Of a stretch of 6,402 bases of DNA, positions 1-6,402 are shown piece by piece. The position numbers and the translations under genes were made by a program. Under the pieces are notes generated by a model. The model worked only from the letters and a program-made list of their open reading frames with translations, searched no databases and was not told the origin of the DNA. Within the stretch, counting starts at the first letter, position 1. Each line of letters starts with the position of its first letter. Source of the DNA: Deltaproteobacteria bacterium (GTDB taxonomy: Bacteria; Desulfobacterota; DSM-4660; Desulfatiglandales; B25-G16); NCBI GenBank assembly GCA_019310745.1, contig JAFDDS010000047.1:1-6402 (forward strand), read 5' to 3'.

Positions 1-1
1 A

Positions 2-175
2 TTAAAGTGGGCAAGAGCAGTTTTTATATCTATATTTCTCTTATATGCAAAAACTAAATTGCTTGACAGCAAATTGAATGGTAAAGAAAAATACGTTTAT
101 ATGCTTTTACTATGCCACTACCTATTCATCCATAAACTTTTTTGCTTCCTTAATCTGAATTGTATCAAAAAATAG
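2..175 (+). CDS. Probable C-terminal end of an upstream gene (partial, function unknown)
   Basis: This frame is open from the left edge for 57 codons and ends at a TAG at 173-175, while the other two forward frames close within the first 60 bases. The stop lies only three bases before the ATG of the ATP-grasp gene, the spacing expected inside an operon. The encoded tail mixes hydrophobic stretches with lysines (around VFISIFLLYAK, then YMLLLCHYLFIHKLF), which would suit the end of a membrane-associated protein or of a glycosyltransferase. No motif identifies it. The region is AT-rich and the C-terminal stretch is rich in Leu, Phe and Cys, so a chance open frame over leader DNA remains possible. 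In that case 1-178 would simply be the 5' leader. Confidence 0.42.
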   Translation, partial: LKWARAVFISIFLLYAKTKLLDSKLNGKEKYVYMLLLCHYLFIHKLFCFLNLNCIKK

Positions 176-178
176 CTT

Positions 179-1357
179 ATGAACTCTGAAGTATTTATTA
201 CCGATGGTCATTGGAGAAAGTCACTCGCGGCTGTTCGAGCCCTTGGAAAAAAAGGGATTAAGGTCACAGTTGGCGAAAGCACTCGTTTAGCGACTGCTGC
301 CTTCTCAAAATATTGTCATCGGGCTGTAGTGTATCCTTCTCCCCATCTTAGGCCCTCGGAGTTTATAGACTTTCTTCTTAAGGAGTTATCGCGTATTTCT
401 TATCAAATGCTCCTCCCTATGGAGGATGAAACCTTACATCTTATATCACGCTACCACACTGAATTTTCCCGCCTAACATATCTCCCGATAGTATCCTTTG
501 AGAAACTCTCGTTTGCTCAGCGCAAAGATAAAATCCTTCAAATGGCAGAAAAGCATGGGATTCCCATCCCAAAAACATGGTATATAGATGATATTTCTCA
601 GATTAATAACCTTAAGAACATCCTCCCCTACCCGATAGTAATAAAACCTAAAATGAGTTCAGGGTCAGTGGGGATATGCTATTCTGATAAACCGGAAGAT
701 TTGATGGAACAATACCTATCAGTCCATCAACGTTTTCCCTACCCCTTGATTCAGGAACGTATCCCCACCGAGGGCTCAGGTTATGGTGCCTCTTTTCTCT
801 TAGATGAAAGAGGAAGGGTAAAAGCCTCTTTTGTTCATAAACGCTTAAGGGAATATCCTGTAACCGGGGGTGCGAGTACATTAAGAGAAAGCGTCAGATG
901 GGATGATATCCGTGATATGGCACAGGTCTTATTGAATGCTCTTAATTGGTTCGGGGTGGGTATGGTGGAGTTTAAGGTTGATCCACGTGATAACATCCCA
1001 AAATTAATGGAAATCAACCCGAGATTTTGGGGTTCATTATCCTTGGCTGTAGAAGCGGGTGTTAATTTTCCATATCTCCTGTATCGTATGTCTCGTGGTG
1101 AAAATTTTAAACCAGTTGAACATTACCAAATAGGAAAAAGATGTCGGTGGCTTTTGCCAGGGGATATACTCCATTTTATTTACAATCCCAAGCGGAGGAG
1201 TTTAGTGCCCGAATTTTTCAATTTTTGGGATAGGAATACCGCCTATGACATACTATCTATTGATGATCCTCTGCCAACCCTAGGGAGGTTCCTTACTCCC
1301 TTGACCTTTTTATATGACGCAGACATGAAAGAGCGACTGAAAAAGAGAAAACCATGA
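179..1357 (+). CDS. ATP-grasp domain protein (carbamoyl-phosphate synthase-like carboxylate ligase)
   Basis: The 392-residue protein has the three-part ATP-grasp layout. An N-terminal nucleotide-binding-like part opens with FITDGHWRKSLAAVRALGKKGI (residues 6-27), typical of the COG3919-like ATP-dependent carboligases. The central ATP-binding part has the lysine strand PIVIKPKMSSGSVG (152-165) with its glycine/serine loop, and the adenine-side strand IQER (191-194) followed by GSGYG. The metal-binding part has MVEFK (262-266) and MEINPRFWGS (277-286), where E278 and N280 are the expected Mg ligands. Family members join a carboxylate to an amine or similar nucleophile through an acyl-phosphate, using ATP; the substrate here cannot be read. 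The protein is soluble and cytosolic. ATG 179 is the first start after an in-frame stop at 173-175 and matches the family N-terminus, although no good Shine-Dalgarno is visible. Its end overlaps the deacetylase start by four bases, so the two are probably translationally coupled and used in the same saccharide or envelope pathway. Confidence 0.88.
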   Translation: MNSEVFITDGHWRKSLAAVRALGKKGIKVTVGESTRLATAAFSKYCHRAVVYPSPHLRPSEFIDFLLKELSRISYQMLLPMEDETLHLISRYHTEFSRLTYLPIVSFEKLSFAQRKDKILQMAEKHGIPIPKTWYIDDISQINNLKNILPYPIVIKPKMSSGSVGICYSDKPEDLMEQYLSVHQRFPYPLIQERIPTEGSGYGASFLLDERGRVKASFVHKRLREYPVTGGASTLRESVRWDDIRDMAQVLLNALNWFGVGMVEFKVDPRDNIPKLMEINPRFWGSLSLAVEAGVNFPYLLYRMSRGENFKPVEHYQIGKRCRWLLPGDILHFIYNPKRRSLVPEFFNFWDRNTAYDILSIDDPLPTLGRFLTPLTFLYDADMKERLKKRKP

Positions 1358-2187
1358 CCGTTGAAAATATTTTAACCGTAGATGTAGAGGATTGGTTCCA
1401 TATCTGCGGGATTGACGAACTCATACCTGAAACCAGTTGGCCTCAATTAGAAAGCCGGGTTACAATAAATACCGTAAAGATATTGGAAATTCTACACCAA
1501 AAGAGGGTCAAAGCTACCTTTTTTATCCTCGGTTTTGTTGCAGAAAGGCATCCTGATCTGGTTAAAACAATCGCAAGAGAAGGTCACGAAATTGCCACAC
1601 ATGGATATGCCCACAGGCGAGTTTATTCAATGTCTCCTGATATGTTCCGACAAGACCTAATAAAGGCAGTAAGCATCATTTCTGCAATAACAGGTTGCCC
1701 TGTTAAGGGGTATAGAGCTCCAGAGTGGTCGATTCGGGATGACTCTCTCTGGGCCTTGGATATCTTGCAGCAAGAAGGCTTTGAATACGATTCCAGCATG
1801 GCACCTCTGCCAATAATCGGTAACCCTCATTATCCTAAAATTCCTTACAGGTTGCAATGTGATCAAGGCCATTTATGGGAATTCCCTCCCCTTGTTGCAA
1901 CCACTCCACTTGTCAATCTCCCCCTGGGCGGCGGATGGGGATTGAGAATTTTTCCCTATAGTCTTATTAAAACTACAATCCGAAAGCTAAATAATCAGGG
2001 CAGGCCTGCAGTTATTTTTCTCCATCCTCGTGAATTTGACCTTGATAATCCTCATATTAGGCTTCCTCTGGTTACAAAATTTATTTTGAATGCACGACTC
2101 CAAAGGACAGAAAAAAGGCTTGACCGATTACTGGAGGACTTTCATTTTACGTATGTATCGGCTATTTTAAACAAAGTAAAATCGTAA
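1354..2187 (+). CDS. Polysaccharide deacetylase, exosortase/PEP-CTERM-associated type (NodB fold)
   Basis: This 277-residue carbohydrate esterase 4-type protein would remove acetyl groups from an N-acetylated sugar polymer or lipid-linked sugar, using a metal. NodB motif 1 is TVDVEDW (residues 8-14), with D10 and D13 as candidate base/metal residues. Motif 2 is ATHGYAH (81-87), with metal ligands H83 and H87. Motif 3 is GYRAPEW (119-125). The late motif is IFLHPREFD (221-229), with H224. The opening VDVEDWF, the segment WALDILQQEGFEYDSS (133-148) and the GGGWGLRIFP stretch (192-201) resemble the deacetylases (TIGR03006-like, with a DUF3473-like C-terminus) that sit in exosortase-linked exopolysaccharide clusters. 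No signal peptide or membrane segment is visible, so it probably acts in the cytoplasm on a precursor. The start is set by the ATGA overlap with the ATP-grasp gene, with purine-rich AAAAGAGAAAA just before it. No exosortase or PEP-CTERM protein lies in the window, so that link rests on family resemblance. Confidence 0.9.
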   Translation: MTVENILTVDVEDWFHICGIDELIPETSWPQLESRVTINTVKILEILHQKRVKATFFILGFVAERHPDLVKTIAREGHEIATHGYAHRRVYSMSPDMFRQDLIKAVSIISAITGCPVKGYRAPEWSIRDDSLWALDILQQEGFEYDSSMAPLPIIGNPHYPKIPYRLQCDQGHLWEFPPLVATTPLVNLPLGGGWGLRIFPYSLIKTTIRKLNNQGRPAVIFLHPREFDLDNPHIRLPLVTKFILNARLQRTEKRLDRLLEDFHFTYVSAILNKVKS

Positions 2188-2236
2188 CAATTTTGTTATT
2201 TAAAACACAGCATTGGGCAAATAGGTATTTCAAGTC

Positions 2237-2740
2237 ATGTATGATGCTATTGTTTTTTTAAAAAATAATCTTGCCGATCATTTTGCACTTTATTTTATCC
2301 CCCTTTATATATTGGGAGGAAGGCCTGTTGCCATCTTAAGCGCTCAGTTTTTAGGTTTCAGAGCATTTTTTTTTTTTTTTTTAGTGGTCATGCTGGATAC
2401 ACTTCAAGTTCCCTTGTTTTATTATCTCTATGGCAGGATCTCCAATGGGTTATTTATGCAAAAGCTCTACAAAAGAATCACAAAAAAAGAACAGAGGCTC
2501 CACAAATCAAAATTTTTCCACTGGATACAGCTCATGGGAACACCTGGGGTTGTAGCTATCTCCATGTTGCCCCTTAAAGGCTGCGGTATGTGGACTGGGG
2601 TTCTTTTATCAAAACTCCTTCGACTACCGAAGCAGGTCAGTTATCCACTTTTGATTGCAGGGAGCATATTAGGATGTATTTTAATTTATGGTATGGGCGA
2701 AGCTGTCTTGCAATTGAAGGATCTTTTTGTTAATAAATAA
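2237..2740 (+). CDS. Small multi-pass membrane protein, small multidrug export family-like (COG2426/PF06695)
   Basis: The 167-residue protein is strongly hydrophobic, with membrane segments at about residues 16-27 (a short re-entrant-like one), 31-66, 98-112 and 132-155, and a basic cytoplasmic loop at 72-92 (KLYKRITKKEQRLHK). The signature ISMLPLKGCGMWTGVLLSKLL (108-128) and the following helix with GSILGCILIYGMG match the 'LPLxGxGxWTG' region of the family annotated as putative small multidrug export proteins. That name is not backed by a well-defined activity, and related small membrane proteins may be transporters or membrane-organising factors. Residues 44-48 are five Phe in a row, encoded by part of an uninterrupted T17 tract. 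Only a weak AGG (2223-2225) precedes the ATG. The gene lies 49 bases after the deacetylase and 31 before the chosen radical SAM start, so it is most likely in the same transcript. Confidence 0.72.
   Translation: MYDAIVFLKNNLADHFALYFIPLYILGGRPVAILSAQFLGFRAFFFFFLVVMLDTLQVPLFYYLYGRISNGLFMQKLYKRITKKEQRLHKSKFFHWIQLMGTPGVVAISMLPLKGCGMWTGVLLSKLLRLPKQVSYPLLIAGSILGCILIYGMGEAVLQLKDLFVNK
2366..2382 (+). repeat. Homopolymer T17 inside a coding sequence
   Basis: Seventeen consecutive T encode Phe44-Phe48 and the first two bases of Leu49 of the small membrane protein. With 17 T the frame is intact. With 16 T the bases after the tract read TAG at once. With 18 T the shifted frame ends at TAA 2575-2577. The tract is not preceded by a GC-rich hairpin, so it is not an intrinsic terminator. 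Confidence 0.97.
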
Positions 2741-2753
2741 AAAACATAGACTA

Positions 2754-2764
2754 AAGAAGGCAGG
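2754..2764 (+). promoter_or_regulatory. Ribosome binding site deciding the radical SAM start
   Basis: The sequence AAGAAGGCAGG offers two Shine-Dalgarno-like AGG cores, at 11 and 7 bases before ATG 2772. It supports this ATG over the upstream in-frame TTG at 2727, which lies within the end of the preceding gene and has no comparable site in front of it. Confidence 0.65.
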
Positions 2765-2771
2765 TAAACCA

Positions 2772-4145
2772 ATGTTAGCTAGTATAAAACAAAATTTTTT
2801 AATTTATGCTCTTAATTTTCTCTTTGCCACCCTTTCCTGGATAAGAAATGAAAGTGTCTTTAAGTGGTCGTATTCGCTTATAGCCTGGCTGGCAGAAAAA
2901 CTCGTAAAAAAAGATTATTACATAGAAAGGATACGATGGATAAAGGACCTTTTTGATAGCGACCATCCCAGTTTAACCGTTACAAAAAAAATATTGCGGG
3001 GTACCAACCCATATCATCGAAAGACAATTATCAAAGCCTTTATCATCAACCATTGTCTGGTGGGAACCAATAAGAGAAAGGATTTTTCCGAAAAGCACGA
3101 TGGATTTTACCCCCCGGGTTTCTTTGTTATCAGCCCGAGCATGAAATGCAACCTGAACTGTTATGGCTGTTATGCCGGCTACTATGACAAAAAGGCTGAG
3201 CTAACCTTTGATGAAATAGATAGGGTCATGACCCAGGCCAAGGAGATAGGCATGTATTTTTGTGTGGTTTCAGGAGGTGAGCCACTATTTCATCCAAGAA
3301 TCTTTGATATATTTGAAAAACATAATGATGTCCTTTTCCATATGTATACCAATGGAAGTTTGATTGATGAGAAGGTCTGTCAACGACTTGTTGAAGTTGG
3401 CAATGTTATTCCTGCTATCAGCATTGAGGGATACCGAAAAGAGACTGATGAACGGAGGGGTGTGGGACATTTTGACCGTATAATGAAGGCGATGGATTTA
3501 TTACGAGAGACCAAAATCTTGTTTGGATTTTCAGCCACATTAACACGACAAAATACAGAAATCCTGAATAGTGATGAATTTATTGAATTTATGATTGAAA
3601 AGGGCTGTATCCTTGGGTGGTATTTTATGTACGTTCCTATTGGGCGTGAACCGAATCTTGATCTGATGCAAACTCCCGAGCAAAGGGGATACCAATTCGA
3701 ACGTTTGACCTATCTTCGGTCTCGAAAATCCATATTGCTGGCTGACTTCTGGAATGATGGACCTGTGGTTGGGGGTTGTATATCTGGTGGAAGAAAATAC
3801 TTTCATGTCAATGCTAATGGAGACATAGAACCGTGTGTATTTGCCCACTTTGCAACACATAATATCAAAACCAGTTCCCTTGAAGAGGCTATCAAATCCC
3901 CCATGTTTCGCTCCATCCGCTCCCAGCTTCCGGTATACGAAAACCTCCTCCGCCCCTGTACCTTGATCGATAGACCAGAGGTTAGTCGAAAGGCTATCAA
4001 GGACTATGGCGCCTACTTCACTCATGAGGGAGCAGAAATACTATATAATGACCTGCATGATGATATTGATCAGTATACCAAAAAATATGGTAAGATTGCA
4101 GATCCCTTATGGGAAAAATATTTTCCTAAAAACAAAAAAGAATAG
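2772..4145 (+). CDS. Radical SAM protein with SPASM-like C-terminal region
   Basis: From ATG 2772 the protein has 457 residues. The radical SAM 4Fe-4S motif is CNLNCYGC (C126, C130, C133, the CX3CX2C form), and SGGEP (167-171) is the SAM-binding glycine motif. Downstream, FGFSATLT and GWYFMYVPIG fit the later strands of the partial TIM barrel. A C-terminal part has C336, then NANGDIEPC (GX4C, C355), then LRPC (C396), which resembles a reduced SPASM/twitch auxiliary-cluster region with fewer cysteines than a full SPASM domain. Residues 1-120 form an N-terminal extension: an amphipathic to hydrophobic part (about 1-50, aromatic-rich, with an Arg/Lys boundary), then a basic helical part (about 51-105). 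This suggests membrane association. The enzyme would cleave SAM to a 5'-deoxyadenosyl radical; the substrate is unknown. I recognise it as one of a recurrent uncharacterised group with 'LADFWNDGP...GGCI...GGRKY' and a 'HEGAE' tail, not as HpnH. The start was chosen on the ribosome binding site at 2754-2764. It ends in TAG, directly in frame with the exporter that follows. Confidence 0.9.
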   Translation: MLASIKQNFLIYALNFLFATLSWIRNESVFKWSYSLIAWLAEKLVKKDYYIERIRWIKDLFDSDHPSLTVTKKILRGTNPYHRKTIIKAFIINHCLVGTNKRKDFSEKHDGFYPPGFFVISPSMKCNLNCYGCYAGYYDKKAELTFDEIDRVMTQAKEIGMYFCVVSGGEPLFHPRIFDIFEKHNDVLFHMYTNGSLIDEKVCQRLVEVGNVIPAISIEGYRKETDERRGVGHFDRIMKAMDLLRETKILFGFSATLTRQNTEILNSDEFIEFMIEKGCILGWYFMYVPIGREPNLDLMQTPEQRGYQFERLTYLRSRKSILLADFWNDGPVVGGCISGGRKYFHVNANGDIEPCVFAHFATHNIKTSSLEEAIKSPMFRSIRSQLPVYENLLRPCTLIDRPEVSRKAIKDYGAYFTHEGAEILYNDLHDDIDQYTKKYGKIADPLWEKYFPKNKKE

Positions 4146-4148
4146 CTC

Positions 4149-4154
4149 AAGAGG
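4149..4154 (+). promoter_or_regulatory. Shine-Dalgarno-like site before the exporter
   Basis: AAGAGG lies just after the radical SAM stop. It abuts TTG 4155 (spacing 0, too close) and is 13 bases from ATG 4168 (a little long but usable). ATG 4168 is out of frame with the exporter in this sequence, so the site serves the exporter well only if a base is missing in 4171-4174. Confidence 0.45.
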
Positions 4155-6402
4155 TTGTCCTCATTACATGTTTTCATATTTCGCTTCCACAAGTATATCA
4201 TTATTCTCTGTGGTATCCTGACTCTATTTGCCGCTATTCTAACGAGCCAACTCAAGCTTGATCTTAATCTCCTTTCACTCCTCCCTTCGGATGATCCAAG
4301 TGTTAAGACCTTCTTTAAAATTTCAGAGGATTTTGGGGTTCAATCGGTTTTGGTTGCCGTAATTGAGGTGCCACCGAACTTTAGCCAGAGCAAATCTGAA
4401 TACCTTATAAATCTCTTAGTCAAAAATCTTAAGAAAAGTAAATTAATCAACGAAGTTAACTATAAAAGCAGCGAGAGGGACCTTTCCTTGTTGTTTCAAA
4501 CATACATGGAATATTTCCCTGTCTTATTGAAAACTCGAGAGCTCAGCAAGTTAGCCCAAAAACTTTCTGATATAGAGATTCAAAGGCAGGTTCGCGAGAA
4601 CAAAAAGCTCCTGATGACCCCTTTCAGCATTGTAACCAAAGAACTTGTTTATAATGATCCGTTAGGGCTCAGGAAATTAATACAAACAAACATACCGCCT
4701 CCTGATGAAAAATATTCATTTGGACCTCAACGAGGATATTATCGTACCAAAAACGCTACCATTTATTTCTTATTTATTAAGCCAAAAAAACCACCTCAGA
4801 ATATCGCCTTTAGTAAACAATTAATGGAAGAGGTGCGTGATCTTGAAAGGATATCTTTATCAGAATTATCTAAGGAATATGAAACTTCGATAAAAGGGCT
4901 TAACATATCTTATACAGGAGGGTATCCGATTGCTATCAAAGACGAGGCCACTACGAAAAGGGATATTAAGGTTACCATACTGACTTCCTTTTTAGGGGTA
5001 CTCATTCTTTTTGGTCTTTCATTCCGAAGACTAAAAGTCATCTTTTATGTTGCTGCCCCTCTTGCCATCGGCCTCATATGGACACTTGGCTTTGCGAGAA
5101 TTGTATTTCATCATCTCAATATTCTTACCTGTGTATTCTCTGCCGTTTTAATAGGCCTTGGAATCGATTTTGCCATACATATTCTCAACCGTTATTGCGG
5201 TCAAGATGAAAAGGACTTCGATATATCTACCCGCCTAAAGCACACCTTCCAAAAGACAGGCGGGAGTATCGTGATCGGGGGCATAACTACGGCCTCTGCA
5301 TTCTATGCCATTGCACTGTCGGATTTTAGGGGTTTCAGAGAGCTGGGTATTCTTACCGGCACCGGAATCCTATTATGCCTGGTGGTTATGATTTTTTTGC
5401 TCCCCTCTCTTCTCGTCTATTTTTCTAAAAAAAGAGGTAATGGCAGAGAGATTACCATAGCCGGTTTTGGTTTAAATGTCTTATTAGGCATGCTCTGGAA
5501 ACATCCAAAGACTCTCCTTGCTATTAGTTTTATGATTATATGTCTGTTAGGGATCATAGGCAGTAGAATAGGTTTCGATGAAAATCTTAAGAATTTTCGC
5601 CAGGCCGATCACGATGTGCTCATTCTTCAGGATAAGGTAACAGACTGGCTTGGAGGCTCAACCGGTCAGGTTCTTCTGATTGTGGAAGGTGATTCCGAGT
5701 CTGATTGTATGGAAATCAATGCCTCCATATATACGGCACTAAGAGAATTAGGTGGCTCACGCCTTATTGCTGGAATTAAATCGATCAGCGACTACCTCCC
5801 CTCCCCCAGCGAACAGATGATTAACACAGAATTTGTTAAAACAAACCCTGAATATTTTAACATAGCACGTATCAGAAGGACCTTTGATGAGGCACTAAAA
5901 GATAATGGTTTTGAGAGGTCAGTTCTCTACGATGATTATTTTAAGGTTTTATCAAAAGCCCTCTCATCGGAAAAAATTCTTCTCCCTTCAAAAATTCTTG
6001 CCACAAATATGGGTAATTTTTTAAGGCTGTTTTTTCTTGGGAATGGTGAATCTTACAGGCTTGTCACCTATATTATCCCTAAAAAGGACCTTTGGTCCAG
6101 GGCAGATACAAACGAGTTAAAAGAGCTGATTATAGGGAAACTGAAAGATAAGGGAATAGGAAAGGATCGTTATAAACTTACCGGTGCCAATTTGCTCACT
6201 GGAGATTTAAAGGAAATCATCATCAAAAACCTAAAGACAAGTATGCGGTTGGCAGGGCTGATTATCGTAATTGTCCTTCTGCTGTATTATCGAAGTCTGC
6301 AATTACTGGTTTTATCAACCCTCCCCCTTATTGTTGGACTGGTGACCTTAACTGGCATAATGGTCATCTTTCATCTTGATTTCAATTTTCTTAACTGTAT
6401 TG
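4155..6402 (+). CDS. RND-superfamily (MMPL/HpnN-like) exporter, 3' end beyond the window
   Basis: An unbroken frame of about 750 codons runs to the right edge. The layout is that of one RND/MMPL protomer. TM1 (about residues 14-32 from TTG 4155) is followed by LDLNLLSLLPSDDPSVKTF, the usual family opening. A periplasmic domain follows (about 33-272), then TM2-TM6 (from about 273), including LIGLGIDFAIHIL with G336 and D338. This is the family's GxGxD motif, whose Asp is the proton-relay residue in related pumps. TM7 starts near 453, a second periplasmic domain runs to about 697, and TM8 and TM9 follow, where the window ends. Relatives (COG1033, HpnN, MmpL) move lipids or lipid-linked compounds toward the outer membrane with proton motive force; about 100 further residues and the last helices should lie outside. 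The start is doubtful. No in-frame ATG or GTG precedes TM1, TTG 4155 has AAGAGG directly against it, and the first in-frame ATG is 4507, past TM1. One extra T at 4171-4174 would give an ATG start at 4168. Confidence 0.87.
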   Translation, partial: MSSLHVFIFRFHKYIIILCGILTLFAAILTSQLKLDLNLLSLLPSDDPSVKTFFKISEDFGVQSVLVAVIEVPPNFSQSKSEYLINLLVKNLKKSKLINEVNYKSSERDLSLLFQTYMEYFPVLLKTRELSKLAQKLSDIEIQRQVRENKKLLMTPFSIVTKELVYNDPLGLRKLIQTNIPPPDEKYSFGPQRGYYRTKNATIYFLFIKPKKPPQNIAFSKQLMEEVRDLERISLSELSKEYETSIKGLNISYTGGYPIAIKDEATTKRDIKVTILTSFLGVLILFGLSFRRLKVIFYVAAPLAIGLIWTLGFARIVFHHLNILTCVFSAVLIGLGIDFAIHILNRYCGQDEKDFDISTRLKHTFQKTGGSIVIGGITTASAFYAIALSDFRGFRELGILTGTGILLCLVVMIFLLPSLLVYFSKKRGNGREITIAGFGLNVLLGMLWKHPKTLLAISFMIICLLGIIGSRIGFDENLKNFRQADHDVLILQDKVTDWLGGSTGQVLLIVEGDSESDCMEINASIYTALRELGGSRLIAGIKSISDYLPSPSEQMINTEFVKTNPEYFNIARIRRTFDEALKDNGFERSVLYDDYFKVLSKALSSEKILLPSKILATNMGNFLRLFFLGNGESYRLVTYIIPKKDLWSRADTNELKELIIGKLKDKGIGKDRYKLTGANLLTGDLKEIIIKNLKTSMRLAGLIIVIVLLLYYRSLQLLVLSTLPLIVGLVTLTGIMVIFHLDFNFLNCI

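Noticed and set aside
63..95. TTGACA at 63-68 as a -35 promoter element
   Set aside because: No convincing TATAAT-like hexamer lies 16-18 bases downstream (the region is GAAAAA), and the stretch is probably coding for the tail of the upstream gene.
2366..2382. T17 tract as an intrinsic terminator
   Set aside because: No GC-rich stem-loop sits before the tract, and it lies in the middle of an intact coding sequence.
2727..2771. TTG at 2727 as the radical SAM start
   Set aside because: It would overlap the previous gene, lacks a ribosome binding site, and adds 15 residues rich in lysine that do not look like a conserved part; ATG 2772 with AAGAAGGCAGG before it is better.
3540..4025. 161-codon open frame on the minus strand
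   Set aside because: It lies wholly opposite the radical SAM coding region, whose motifs are unmistakable; the translation has no recognisable family features, so it is a shadow frame.
4006..4221. 71-codon plus-strand frame across the radical SAM/exporter junction
   Set aside because: It overlaps the conserved C-terminal end of the radical SAM gene out of frame and has no protein-like character. Only its internal ATG 4168 is of interest, as the likely true exporter start if a T is missing.
2772..6402. Hopanoid hpnH-hpnN pair
   Set aside because: The exporter could be HpnN-like, but the radical SAM protein lacks the short HpnH-type opening and has a different N-terminal extension and SPASM-like tail; no other hopanoid genes are in the window.

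Overview
The window holds a tightly packed, one-directional (+ strand) gene run with almost no intergenic space. It looks like the interior of one operon of a Gram-negative-type (diderm), probably anaerobic bacterium. Three things point that way: AT-rich composition, an exosortase/PEP-CTERM-type polysaccharide deacetylase together with an RND-superfamily exporter, and an oxygen-sensitive radical SAM enzyme. The sequence alone does not fix the lineage. Desulfobacterota-like, Nitrospirota-like or Planctomycetes-like anaerobes are guesses only.

Layout: (1) 2-175, probable C-terminal tail of an upstream gene cut by the window edge. (2) 179-1357, ATP-grasp ligase of the carbamoyl-phosphate-synthase-like type. 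(3) 1354-2187, NodB-fold polysaccharide deacetylase, overlapping the previous gene by ATGA. (4) 2237-2740, small multi-pass membrane protein of the small multidrug export (COG2426/PF06695) type, interrupted in composition by a run of 17 T. (5) 2772-4145, radical SAM protein with a SPASM-like C-terminal part. (6) about 4155-6402, RND/MMPL-type exporter running off the right edge.

Working together (inference): the ATP-grasp enzyme and the deacetylase would tailor a saccharide or conjugate, the radical SAM enzyme would make a further modification, and the two membrane proteins would move product or lipid across or out of the inner membrane. The product is not identifiable from the sequence. The individual families are known, but I do not recognise this exact combination as a named system.

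The most interesting details are at the nucleotide level. The exporter has no ordinary in-frame start codon: it lies in the same frame as the radical SAM gene, separated from it only by a TAG codon. Adding one T at 4171-4174 would give it a perfect ATG-initiated N-terminus. The T17 tract in gene 4 sits so that loss of one T makes an immediate TAG stop, which suggests either a phase-variable switch or a homopolymer sequence error.
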